Assembly: GCA_017607445.1 (NCBI GenBank)
Contig: JAEVHH010000005.1
Location: forward strand, 2,237,001 to 2,301,000
Origin: Histoplasma ohiense
Taxonomy: Eukaryota > Ascomycota > Eurotiomycetes > Onygenales > Ajellomycetaceae
Reading direction: 5' to 3'
DNA: 64,000 nucleotides
In this document: positions 11,301 to 23,338 of the stretch, one piece after another
Position numbering within the stretch: the stretch's first letter is position 1
Layout of the letters: the number at the start of each line of letters is the position of its first letter
Notes under the pieces: generated by a model
Databases searched by the model: none
What the model was told of the DNA's origin: nothing
What the model saw: only the letters and a program-made list of their open reading frames with translations
Translations under genes and position numbers: made by a program

Positions 11301-14043
11301 GTGGCAGAAGTTACCTGCCTCCTCGCGCGAAAGAGAGGTGTCAAAAGTCCCGTTTCTCAGGCTCATAGTTTCACTATTAAGGGGATTCATCTTGAGTCGG
11401 AGATGACGGAATGGGCGGGCTTCAGAGTCGATAAAGACCAGCTCTACCTACGACACGACTTTCTTGTATTACATAACAGCGGATTTGAAGAATCTATGAA
11501 ATTCAAGAAGTTGACCAACGCGCAGAGATCAGGTTTGAATCAGATTCCTAACCGTCGCTTTACTCTGTGGTGGTCACCAACAATTAATCGTGCAAATGTT
11601 TATGTTGGTTTCCAGGTCCAGCTTGACTTGACTGGCATATTCCTACACGGGAAGATCCCAACCTTGAAGATTTCATTGATCCAAATCTTCCGTGCCCACT
11701 TGTGGCAAAAGATTCACGAGTCTGTCGTCATGGATCTCTGTCAAGTATTCGACCAAGAATTGGAGCAGTTAGGTATCGAAACTGTTCAGAAAGAAACTAT
11801 CCACCCCAGGAAATCTTATAAGATGAATAGCTCGTGTGCCGATATTCTGCTATTCGCCACCCACAAGTGGAATGTCACTAGACCGTCTCTTCTTTTTGAC
11901 ACCAAGGATGTGATTGAACCCACTACGACGAATAAATTCTGGTTGGATGTACAACTGCGTTACGGTGACTACGATTCTCATGATATCGAGAGGTATGTTC
12001 GTGCCAAGTACCTCGATTACACGACGGATAGCATGAGCATATACCCATCCGCAACTGGCCTAATGATTGGTATCGATCTGGCGTATAACCTATACTCGGC
12101 CTATGGTCAATATTTCCCTGGTTTGAAGGCTCTGGTGCAGCAAGCTATGGCAAAGATCATGAAGGCAAATCCGGCCTTGTACGTACTAAGAGAACGTATT
12201 CGGAAAGGCCTCCAGCTTTATGCCTCAGAAAGCAATCAGGAATTCTTGAATTCCCAAAATTATTCCGAATTGTTTAGTAACCAAATTCAGCTTTTTATTG
12301 ATGACACTAATGTCTACCGTGTCACAATTCATAAAACATTCGAGGGTAATTTGACGACCAAACCAATCAATGGTGCGATTTTCATATTCAATCCGCGCAC
12401 CGGACAGCTGTTCCTAAAAATCATCCACACTAGTGTCTGGGCGGGCCAAAAGCGTCTCGGTCAATTAGCCAAATGGAAAACTGCAGAGGAAGTTGCCGCA
12501 CTTATCAGATCTCTGCCGGTTGAAGAACAACCGAAGCAACTGATAGTCACAAGAAAGGGTCTCCTCGATCCACTCGAGGTTCATTTGCTAGATTTCCCCA
12601 ATATCTCCATCAGAGCGTCTGAGCTTCAGCTACCTTTCCAAGCTGCGATGAAGGTCGAGAAGCTTGCGGACATGATATTGCGCGCGACTGAACCGCAAAT
12701 GGTTCTTTTCAACCTCTATGATGAGTGGCTGAAAACAATATCGTCATACACTGCATTTTCCCGGCTTATTCTAATACTTCGAGCTCTCCATGTGAATCCT
12801 GAGAAAACGAAAATCCTTCTTCGTCCAGATAAGACAGTCATTACCCAAGAACACCATATCTGGCCCACGCTGTCAGATGAGGATTGGATCAAGGTTGAAG
12901 TCCAGCTCCGTGACTTGATTCTGAATGACTACGGCAAAAAGAATAACGTTAACACTCAAAGTCTGACTAGCAGCGAAGTTCGTGATATTATTCTTGGAAT
13001 GGAGATTAGTGCGCCGTCCATGCAGCGACAGCAGGCTGCGGAAATTGAAAAACAGCAGGAGGAACAGAAGCAGCTCACAGCGGTCACAACCAAAACTCAA
13101 AACGTCCGAGGAGAAGAGATAGTTGTTACGACTACTTCCCAGTATGAACAACAAGCATTTGCTTCAAAGACCGAGTGGAGGACTCGGGCTATTGCGACAT
13201 CAAATCTTCGAACCCGGGCCAACAACATCTATATTTCTTCTGACGATATCCAAGAGGAGGGACACTACACGTATATCATGCCAAAGAATATCTTAAAGCG
13301 GTTTATCACAATCGCAGATCTTCGAGTGCAGGTTGCTGGATATTTATATGGTGGGTCACCGCCTGACAATGATCAAGTTAAGGAGATCCGGACGATCGTG
13401 ATGATCCCACAAGTTGGAAATACTCGTGATATACAATTACCACATCAACTCCCCCAGCATGAATATCTCAGTTCTCTTGAGCCCCTTGGAGTTATTCATA
13501 CGCTCTCTGGAAACGAACCATCGTATATGACAGCGATGGATGTTACGCAGCATGCGCGCCTCATGAATGCGCACTCCTCCTGGGACAAGAAAACTGTGAC
13601 GATGACTGTATCGTTCACCCCAGGTTCTGTGTCGTTGAGCGCGTGGGCACTGACACCCCAGGGTTATAAATGGGGGGCTGAAAATAAGGACACATCCTCT
13701 GATCTACCTCAAGGTTACTCAACCAGCATGGGAGAAAAATGTCAGCTCTTGCTCAGTGACAAAATACGCGGTTACTTTTTAGTTCCGGAGAACAACGTCT
13801 GGAACTACAGCTTTATGGGCAGTTCTTTCAGTAGTTTAGAAAAGCGACCCATATATGTGAAGATTGATATCCCATTAGTAGGTTTTCCCTCTATTCTTGT
13901 TATATTTGTAACTTTTTCGACATGATTACTGACGCGTGTATCTACTGTAGCGCTTCTATGATGACCAACACCGCCCCCTACATTTCCAAAATTTCGCCGA
14001 GTTAGAGGATATCTGGGTTGATAGAGTCGATAACTTTGCATGA
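5307..14043 (+). CDS. prp8: Pre-mRNA-splicing factor PRP8 (intein precursor)
   Basis: Core U5 snRNP protein forming the cavity around the spliceosome active site. Two exons: 5307-13877 and 13951-14043, intron of 73 nt. The precursor is 2887 residues; without its 534-residue intein the host protein is about 2353, against 2335 in human. The ATG at 5307 gives the Pro-rich MSALPPPPPPGWG typical of fungal PRP8; the frame is open 18 nt further upstream, but without ATG. Domains in family order: Pro-rich N-terminus (1-50), PROCN/N-terminal domain, reverse-transcriptase-like and linker region, endonuclease-like region interrupted by the intein after residue 1523, RNase H-like domain (roughly 2300-2550) and the C-terminal MPN/Jab1 domain (roughly 2650-2887). 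Near-invariant stretches such as LTNAQRSGLNQIPNRRFTLW and RLGQLAKWKTAEEVAALIRS are intact. The last 31 codons are a separate exon ending FAELEDIWVDRVDNFA. Without splicing, translation would stop at 13925 and lose this tail. Confidence 0.98.
9876..11477 (+). mobile_element. PRP8 intein with LAGLIDADG homing endonuclease
   Basis: In-frame protein intron of 534 residues (precursor 1524-2057) lying between host ...FWERA and SGFEES, the well-known fungal PRP8 intein site. Splicing blocks look competent: Cys1 (CLAKGTQLLRYDG), block B TPNH (DLVVTPNHILVLH), and C-terminal LRHDFLVLHN with the His-Asn pair followed by host Ser. The endonuclease domain has two LAGLIDADG motifs: YFVGFWLCDG (10263-10295, Asp codon at 10290) and LAGLIDSDG (around 11088-11114, Asp codon at 11109), so both metal-binding aspartates are present. 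A low-complexity Ser/Thr-rich stretch (about 10490-10860) separates the motifs. There is no stop or frameshift. Size is that of endonuclease-bearing inteins, well above the roughly 170 residues of a mini-intein. One oddity is Cys in place of the usual Gly in motif 1. Confidence 0.97.
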
Positions 14044-17000
14044 TCATGCCGAGTCTCCTGCTCTCATCGACTTATGTGTTAAATAGAAGGCCCTTATTAA
14101 TTTCCTACTTGTACCTGCTGTTTCATTGGCGAGCGGTTCGTTAGTTTTGTTTTTGTTACTTTTATTCTTTGACTTTTCAATTTGTTCTTGTTTTGTATGC
14201 ATATGTACTGTACGTTACCACAAATAAACCATGTTCTGCACTGTATGAGAAAAGTCCCACCTAGAAAGAATAATGCCATTGTAACTTAAAATATTATTGG
14301 CGCTATCTGTTCATTCGTCGTATTCATAGGTGACAAAAAGCCCACTGCTCTTCTCTTGGATTTAACTCATCCTAAGCCCCCACTACGTAGTGATAACTTC
14401 TTCGATCGCCTTCACCTGCTATGACCATTGTCCTTTTAGATCGAGTTAGGCTGATGCAGCGATAGGCTTAAGATTCATCTGAGTTCCGGCGGCACAGTTC
14501 TCAACCAGGCTTGTATCAGTATGATACATTCAGGGCATTTGGTAGCTATATCACGGACAGCTGAAGCCAATACCCGGGCTCTTTTCTCGGATAATGGTCT
14601 TTAGTTTCTCCTTCCACTGGCGTTTAATATTCTCTCTTCCCTTCCCCTTCATCATGATGTTTACAGATCCCTGCCCTCTTTCATTGAGGACCCAGGGAAT
14701 ATAGCTCTTTTATTCCTGGATATTTTGTCCAAAGAAATATCATGTGGCTCAATCGATCGATCTTTAGGGTGGTTTATTGCTGAATCAATTACATTCGAAA
14801 TCGATATCTGAAGCTGAAGCAACGTACAGTACATTGGAGCAAAAGGATCCACCGGGGTTAAAAACCCCCAAAATACGATAAATATGGGGCGGGATGCCGT
14901 GATATTAGCTATATATACAACTCTTGAAGCTGCAGCAATCTGTTACCAATGGCGGAGCAAGAATGAGAGCCGCATGTTTGATGAGGATCCCTCGTTCTAA
15001 CCTGTGCAAGACATCCTCATCCATTCCCCAAACCTCTTCGCTACAATGTCTCTGGGATTCTGAAGCTTCGGGATCGATACCAATGCTGAGATGGTCTCCT
15101 CCTTTGACATTGATGCGCTCATCAATGACTAGTCATGGGCAAAGCCTTGTCAGTGGTGGCGCCCTACGGACGTTGGGGTGTTCCGCGCCGTCAACTGATC
15201 CACACCTCCGACGTCTCATGTCGCGCGTATGTTCAGATCTTTCATTATTCATGGGCACTATATTATCAACAATGCGATTGGAAACGATTGGAGGGGGCGC
15301 TGTGGGGATCAAGGAAATGAGAACGAAAGCATGGGCCAGTCCAGTCTTTGTTCAGGCGAGACCACAGCTTCACCTCTTACTCATGGCCATTATTGTCCTC
15401 GCTCTCTTCCTACGAGGATGGGATAAATTACGAGAAAATCGAAGTTTTCCTCGTATTCCGAAACACCCGTTCACGTAAATATTCAGACTTTGATCAATAT
15501 AAATCTCATTTCTCGACTCTTACAACAGTTCTCCGGTGGGTGGCTCTTTCCCCAGCATCACTACGGTGGGGTCCCAAGCCACAGAGATCAAACATTCTAA
15601 CTGCACTTAGCAATTTGGATCTACTTGGCCCATTGATTTTCATCTAGGATCACAGGATAAGCCATGGAGTGAACTCCTCACGAGTCACCAGAGTCATTCG
15701 TTTCTCCCCTCTTTTTACTAACTCCCGCATCTGGACCATACAAATTGCGTTACGACTTTCAATTTGGCATATCAGCATGGATCCGAAGCGACCTAAGGCT
15801 AGTTCCAATCTATTTTACTGCATGGGTTGAAGCGTCCGTGAAAGTTCCAATGCCAACATTAGCCCCTGTGGCTGACAAGGCTGCTATCAAAAGTTAAATT
15901 ACAAGTATTCATAGCACATGGTCGACATGCTAAGAAACACAAAGGGGTCTCGCTATGCAGGTCTGCCTAGCGTACTAAAGATTTTGTGCTCTACTCAGAA
16001 AGATATGGTGGTTATTCATGTTTCAATTTATGCAGGTTATTTGCCAGTGCATGAAGCATATATCTCACTTCGACCTTTCTATCATAAAAAAGGTCGACGA
16101 TCAGTAATATATTATCAGCAGGATACTATGTTTTATTTGAAGCTGGTTACAGTATCAACATTGTTTTGTCTGGTGATTTCTTTCGGCTGTTCGGAAGAAG
16201 AGAATCATGAATACTCATTTTCTCTGGTCTCCCTTTTTTCCATGCACAAATCTGATGAATGAGCACACCTTGGTTGTCCCTATCCGATGCCTCCTAGAAA
16301 AGAAAGCACCACCACAAGGCATCGTGTTCAACATCCAATTAGAGACTAATGTCACCCTCATGCGGGGGAGCGGGGAATGAGACAGGGAGGAAGCCTGAAC
16401 TTGGAGGACGAAATTGGTCTCTGGTTGGCCAAAGTGGGAACACTTGATGCCCCCTGCCTATAATTTCAAGCCATACTTCTTTTTCAAAAATAGATGGGAA
16501 ACAGAATTGGGTGGCCAGGCGACTGAAGTTCTCCATGACGGTGCATTCGAGCCTAAATAAGAGAGGGCAAGGATTACTACAAGAATGTATCTTGTTACTG
16601 CTCAACTCGTCTGTATGTGACGTGCTTCCTTAGATAATGTCAGTTTTGGCATCGTTTGGACTAGGAAAGGTTGAACTATAACTAACTAGCTGAACGTCCA
16701 TTCGTGTTTGGCAATGCGCCGCACCAACAACATTTCCTCAGTAGTGTTGAAAAAGAGTTCGAGCGCGTCAACTGGTGCGGGGAATCTTTGACTGGAAAAC
16801 ATCTGCCCCAGTCTTGAAAAGGAAATCGTGTTATCAGACAATAGAGGGGCCTGCCAAATGAAATAGCTCATTTGGAGCGTCCCTTTGGTCAAGGATTTAA
16901 CAATCGACATGGTTCATTCATGCGTTCGTCTGGAGTAGCTCGGTTCACCATCAGAATGTCAACCGATATGATTGTCCCGGATTCGGGAAGGGAAGGCCAT

Positions 17001-20000
17001 GGGAGGTTTGCCAAATTACTTTCCATGAAGGTTTTTCAATTTGGAATTCAAAACCATCTGTCGGCCGTTCTGCACGCTATGAATCCCCTGCCCTTGTTCA
17101 GTTTATCCAATTTGCCGATTCGGGACAGCTACAGCTCTCCCCTGGTGCAAATCGGCACGCATTTCCGGGGGATGGGCGGGTTTATATTTTTAGACTCGTT
17201 CTACGGCACCAAGAAACAGTAAACAGCGTTGGTTCTAATAGGGTCGTCCATGAAGGTGAAACAATAGCCCGACGTGTTTTCGCAGCGAGACTAATGACCT
17301 GGTTGGGGGCATGGGTGGAAAGAGTGTGAGGAGAATTTGGAATTAGTTGTTTCAAACACTGACCTATTAGAGATTTGTGAGATGATATAGAGGATCCTTG
17401 CGTTGGGATTGAATACTAATACGCGCATCGTGGAATTTCAAGTTTTGTTGTCGAATGGACGCTCATTGTCATTTGCAAAAAGCTCTTCTTGATTTCTTCC
17501 TTCGTCTTGTGCATATTAATTTTAGTTGTATGAAACAAAGAGCGCTTGGTTTCTGGAGGAGTTTCCAGCGACAGCGTCAATATCCCATGTCATATTAGCA
17601 ATAGTTATATTCACAATTATTATATTTCTCAAGATGCCATTTTTTACGGGGTTCGTAGATGTTTTGTTTGGAGTCTGGGGCCGTTGATCGTCAACTAACC
17701 AGAATCGGTCTCGATTGTCCACTTAAGAACATCTCCACCGCAGTTATCCACCTAGGAAACCAACTTCAATTCTGGCGTCACCACCGTCATTGGTACGCCG
17801 ACCATTGCTTTTGGTAGATGATTGCTGCAAAGACCTGGGAAATATTAACCACCGAGTAGCTGTCAATGAGGTCTGGACATCCGCCTGTGCCCAACCTGCT
17901 CCCGATGAATTTCCAAACATTGACCTCAACTCAGAAAATTCTGTCGCTAACTTTTTTCATTCAGGCCCGGATTTTCAGGCTTCGAGTCACTCTTTTTTGA
18001 CGGACTGCTCCACAATCCAAAGGCCGCGGTTGTGGGGCAAGAACATCAGTTTCAAATGAGCATCGAGCTTAGACTGTTGAGGCGTGTTTCAACGCGGTTT
18101 AGCCCGCCAGGATCCTGGGAAGCCGAGATGCTTGCAATGCCTGGGGCGTTTGATACTAGTGCAATTTGCGTGTCCTCGCTGAAAGTTGTGAAATCGGCTA
18201 TTTCGACCCTGCTTCAATATGAAGGTGTACCAACCGCATATTCCCCTCACTCCATGGTTTTATGCAGACGATACCCTGCAGTACTCCCCCGGGTGTATCA
18301 TGTTTTACACCGTATGCTTGAAGTGGAATAATAGGATATAATTCCACGAGGGACCAAGCTGTGATACAAGGCAGCGACTGTGAGGAGTCTTTGTCAAGAA
18401 AACCTACTTGTAACATCGACAATCGATATCTTGTGAGGCGAGATTAACTCTTAGTTTCCCTTGCATTCCTAGGGTGTACTGAGACTGGTTCCTTGGCTCT
18501 GACAATCAGAAATTGACTACCACTGTCTTGAACCTAAATTTAGACACGAGAGGCTCCGTCAGTACCCCTTCCGGAAATTCTGAGTTTTCGATCTCTGTAA
18601 CCTTTCTTGGCTACCTCGACATTTTCGACCCAAGTGTTCTGAGCTGGCTAGATAATATCACTATGCTTGTCACAGGAATAATCAACAGAACAAGTTGTTA
18701 AATTAAGCATGGCTTAAACTGAAACTGAGCTGCGGGAGTGGACACGACGGGCCTAGTCTGCAATCTGTCGATCACGCCTTTGTTTGATGCCTCGCTCTAG
18801 CTTTGACTAGCCTGGAATCTTGACGCGACGTGCACTATAATCTCAGCCATTCAGGAGCTGGCGGGGACTAATTAGCCGTTACAGTCTCGAGGAATTAAAA
18901 TGATCAGGGAGCATGGAACAGAGCCACTAGCAGCAACCACTTGTGGGCAAGGATAGAGGCATTGGTCCTTTTCTACTTCTTATCCGAGAGAGGAAAAAGC
19001 TCCCTGTCGATGATGAGAACCACGAGAAGGATGGTCCCGAACAGTGAAACAAATCCCAGCGGTGCATATGGGATTCTCATCTCTTCGATCCCGGCTGACA
19101 ATCGTCGTGGAAGTCGCGCAGTGTGAAGTGAGGCATGTTTGTTTGCCCCTTGATCCTCGGCAATCTTGTTGGATTGGATTAATCGAATGCTATCTCACCT
19201 CTCTATCGCGGGGCTGCTTGTGATGACAGCAATCGCCTTTCTCTTTATTATTCTTGAGCCCGTTGGAAGCTCCTCAGGTTTTCGCGGCATGTGCCCTTTC
19301 GCAATCAGTTGGTGACGGGGGATGAGCGGCCATTTTCACCACCAACACCGCTCTCTCCACTCTTTCTAAACGGCTTTTTGTTCCTGAATAATCCGGTCGT
19401 TACTCAGAGCGCTTTTGTCGCATTGAACCATACATTTTATACTCCATGATTTAGCTTCTTTTGCTCGGCCTTTTGCGTTCACATTGTGTGAAGTTGCGGA
19501 AGGGGTATTTGACATGCGGGATATTGCTTTTATATCTCCACTCAAAAGCTCTGTTTCAACGCAGAGAAGAGAGTGTGTGCCCCCGAGAAATGCCAGATTC
19601 CACTCCGAGGTTCGCGCCTAGGCAAGCGTAAGATGACCGTCTAGAACTCGGTCCATCATTCCTTGGTCCCATTTTAGCAGAGGTTTGCCGGGACCTATTT
19701 CTATTCAAGCGACCACAGTTGACCCTTGAAGTCCGCCCCATCATTTTTAATTTATGATGTGGGCTCTCGATAGCCCTTATGATTATTTCCCTGAATGCCA
19801 ACCCTCCTTTAGCACAACCATCCGTCTGGTCCCTCATCCTAGTCCCGCCTGATCTACAATGTCTATTTCGACGGACCTCTATAATAAGACTACTATGCGC
19901 TATCGTTCTCTCGTCCATTCACCCAAGAAGTTCGAGAAGTTCTCATTTCGCGAATCCCCGAACTCAGCCCTAAACTTCATTTAATGAGCACCAGCCCTGA

Positions 20001-20348
20001 TATAACTCCCGAGGAATAACTACCTTGGCTTTTTGACGTGCCCAGCTCACTCATTGTCTAGCGCGGGGCGTCTAATTTTTATTCTTTTATTTTACAAACT
20101 GAAGTTGCATGATTCCCACCAAATCGCGACCCCTCTCACTACTTAACTCTTTCCTCGCGCTGAATGCACCTCAAAAGGAGAAAAGTCCAGCCATCCATAC
20201 CCTTTAGAAACGAAAAATCCAAAACAAAGACCGGAATTTCCTTTTCAAATCTACAGCGCTTTCGCGCTGATTCTACAATACGATTTACTTACGAGTCATC
20301 AGGCAGCCTGCTAGGGCTTGATAGCTCTAGCAGCGCCGATATACAACC
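14044..20348. other. 6.3-kb gene desert upstream of SANT/Myb gene A
   Basis: No convincing gene. Frames of 90-180 codons occur (for example about 14963-15478 plus, 16872-17222 plus, 19556-19918 minus) but none has recognisable domains. The 14.9-15.6 kb stretch has coding-like pieces in more than one frame, broken by TAA/TGA, and could be a decayed gene. Two copies of the dispersed 9-mer lie at 14205-14213 and 14824-14832. The right half may include a long leader of the regulator gene starting near 20.35 kb. Confidence 0.35.
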
Positions 20349-21524
20349 GTGACGCTGGCGGATCCATATCGGGATTATCAGATTGATTATTCGGCACAAG
20401 AGCAGTCGAAGGCTCAGGAACAACAAAGTCAACTGGTTTACCAAGCAAATCAACAATCTACAACGGCACTTCATCATGCGGCGAGGTCTGATGTTGCCTT
20501 CCTCTCAGGTGGCCAGCATCATCAATCCTTTCAGCAGCCGCAACAACAGCAACCGTCCCATCACCACCACCAGCAAGCGTCGCCGCCTCAGCGGCAACAG
20601 CAACAGCACGGACAACACGGGCAGCCGGGCGTTGTTGCGTTGTCCTCTGCAGGATCCCATAACGCTGTACGCGACATCCAACCACCTGTATTACTCCCCG
20701 CGCAGATGGTAGCACCCCAGCTTCCACCTCACTTTAACACCGGCCCGCTCCACCTACCATCATATGCAACTAAGCGACACGGGACGAAAAGAGCGCGCAT
20801 CGATGAAGGGTCTGGTGAACCAGGTGATGATCACACAGCAGGACTCAGTCTTTCAATGCTCTCGGATACATCTCACGGGGATGAGCGGCAGTCCACCGAT
20901 ATGCTCTTGTCTGCGCAATCAGATCCCACATCGCATCACCAGCCTCCCTCTCAACACGAATACCAACAGACGCCCTCGCTGCACCAGCAACACCACCATC
21001 ACCATCGATTGCCTTCTCAAGCCACTCTCGTAGGCGCCCAGCGCTCCGATGCAGAATTGACATCACCTGGAGGAGTGTCTGGGCCTCCAAGCGTGGTTGG
21101 CCAACCAGGGATGCCGGATCCCGCACCACGACCGCGAGGGCCCAAACTAAAATTTACCCCAGAAGAGGATGCCCTGCTGGTAGAGCTGAAGGAAAATAAG
21201 AACCTAACATGGAAGCAAATCGCTGATTTCTTTCCTGGTCGGACCAGCGGCACATTGCAGGTTCGCTACTGCACCAAATTGAAAGCCAAGGCAACGGTCT
21301 GGACGGATGAGATGGTACGACTGTCATTTTCTGCTTTTGTAATCAGGCGCTGCCAGTCACTTGTGAAGACAACTGGTTACGGGTTGGGCTAACATCCCTC
21401 ATAGGTACAACGGTTGCGTAACGCGATCCACGAGTACGAAAATGACCGCTGGCGTGTGATCGCGAATAAGGTTGGAAGTGGGTTTTCACCTGCAGCCTGT
21501 CGAGACAAAGCCACAGAATTATAG
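20349..21524 (+). CDS. SANT/Myb-like putative DNA-binding protein (gene A)
   Basis: Two exons: 20349-21314 and 21405-21524, with a 90-nt intron containing a GGGCTAAC branch site. Numbering from 20349, the protein is 361 residues: a Gln/His-rich N-terminal half with runs such as QQPQQQQ and HQQHHHHH, a basic KRHGTKRAR patch, then repeat 1 (269-312, FTPEEDALLVELKENKNLTW...) and repeat 2 (from 318, WTDEM then VQRLRNAIHEYENDRWRVIA). The spaced Trp/Phe residues and acidic EED are typical of SANT/Myb helix-turn-helix repeats. The intron falls, in phase 0, inside repeat 2 after the acidic motif, as in genes B and C. The start is uncertain: there is no in-frame ATG between the stop at 20328-20330 and codon 120 (20706). 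Either an upstream exon is spliced in (YAG candidates at 20328-20333), translation starts at a non-AUG codon, or it starts at 20706. Role as a nuclear transcription factor is inferred from fold only. Confidence 0.8.
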
Positions 21525-23338
21525 TCATTCTATTGCAGAAAATCATCGCGGAAATCTCCCTGCTTTTGGCCCCACTTAAGAGATAATTCTAGGATACGGT
21601 GAGGGTTTTCTTCCCGTGGCTATGTACAGTACGATGTGGAAGTGTACGTCTGCTTTTGCTTTGTCGGAGTAATTACGTTGTTCCCTGTTTGCTCCCTCAG
21701 CCTTGTTGTTACAACGTTCGCAGAGAAAATTCTATCGGTTCTTCCATATGACTTCGACTTAATATCGCCAACCCCTGTTTGTTTCTTCTCCTGCTACTAT
21801 CCCTGGACCGAAAACGAAAAGATAAAGAGAAAAATGGGGATGACGACAGGTTCAAGACTGACCCGGTATAGCCTGAGGGCGTACGAGAACATTGACCTAG
21901 AATGGAGAAAGAATAAAGAAAAGAAAAATGCTAGAGTGAAAATTTTTATATTGGCGCGTGCTGGAAATCCAAAACATTAATATAGCAGCGACTCCCAAAA
22001 GTCACACACGGATCACAAATTACTTTCCTTAGCATCGCGAATCCTCCATCTGCCGCGAACGAACTGTACCCGTTTTGTTCTGTCTTAGGGCGTCTGTGAC
22101 TATCCTCCGGCTGCTCTGCTTGTCTTATCTACTTTTGTTTCGGCTGATGATACTTCCTGGGTGAATAGGATTGGTTAATGTTTGGCATTGCACAACAATG
22201 ATACCCAATTTTTTACTTTCTTATCTGTCATTTATCCGGTGGGGCGGGATGGGGGCTTTTTACTTTATTTATGATTTCCCAACTGATGACACTCGTTAAT
22301 AACTAGTTCCTAATGTCTTTTTTTTTTTCCCTGTGGATCGGGATTCTGTAGGTTAAGTTAAATGGTTCTGAGGGCAATCAGGAATGGGGCGAGGTTTATA
22401 TATTTCGAAACGTTCTTTCTTTATTGGTTTTTGATTGATCTTCACGTCTTGAACGGTGTGAATATTCTGCGACTATGCTGGCTAGCGAATTTTTTGTCCT
22501 CAAATTTCTCATGTTCTTCATGCAGAAATGTAGAATAGGAAGGAGCGTTTAAGTCCTAGGTATGAGACGGCTTGTGATGAATATCCAAGGCCTTTGCTAT
22601 GGATTCTATTTCATATGGGAATCATTTTCTTGGTGTGCCATCATGGCCTGTCATTTTGTTTGGTACGGGTGTGGTTGTTGAGTGTGCATAAGGATACTGA
22701 CAGAGCGTCTAGCAAAGAGGCTGAGGCTACTCCGAGGCTGAATATGGAGAAGTGAAAAACGCGTAGGAGAATTGTCAACACAGAAACGACCATTTCCCGA
22801 CTGTCCAACCTATGTGTATGCGGCTTTGTGTAGTTTTCATTCCCCTGTTCATTTATGTAGTCCCGGTGGTCTCCTGTACTCCCTGAAGTCTCACCGTTTC
22901 TTTATGCATATAGAAAGGCGTTTTGTTGTGACATCGTAATGTGAGCCACGTTAGCAATTCTGCGAAAAGGTTACACACAAAAAGGTTACCGGGCAAAGGG
23001 AAACTAAGAGTTTCCTCTCGAGGGTGGAAGAGAAGAAGGAGTCTTATTCCAATTCCATTCCATAACAAACGTCGGTGCCCTCTTGGATGTTGTTTGAGTC
23101 AAGAAAGGGAACAGGGCTAACCCTAACGGAACCCAACTTGGCAAGAACAAAAATCGACCAATTAGGGTAAATATAAATCACATGATACCCAAGCATAGTT
23201 TAGCGGATAATGACTAATCATCCTGGATCTCCTGCTTTGAGGTCCAATGTCAACTTCAAACTCATATACCATTACAACCACGCTCACCCTTCAAACCACA
23301 ACCACCACCTTTTCCAAGCGCCATTGGCAGTCGGAATA
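21525..23338. other. Intergenic between gene A and COX4
   Basis: No gene supported. It contains the 3' flank of gene A with a 9-mer copy at 21624-21632, T-rich tracts near 22318-22330, and the COX4 promoter at its right end. Confidence 0.4.
23117..23165. promoter_or_regulatory. Telobox-like and CCAAT sites upstream of COX4
   Basis: CTAACCCTAAC at 23117-23127 reads TTAGGGTTAG on the minus strand, the telobox/Tbf1-type motif found at ribosomal and some housekeeping promoters in fungi. A CCAAT box follows at 23158-23162, overlapping a second partial TTAGGGT. CCAAT is the site of the HAP complex, a known activator of respiratory genes in fungi. They lie about 175-220 nt before the COX4 start codon. 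Function is inferred from motif and position. Confidence 0.4.

Noticed and set aside
13878..13925. PRP8 ending at the stop at 13925
   Set aside because: That ending (VGFPSILVIFVTFST) is intron read-through; splicing GTAGGT to CTGTAG restores a conserved acidic C-terminus ending at 14043.
14963..15478. Single 170-codon gene in the 14-20 kb desert
   Set aside because: The frame has Ser/Leu/Arg-rich, non-domain sequence and competing coding-like pieces with stops in another frame; not enough to call a gene.
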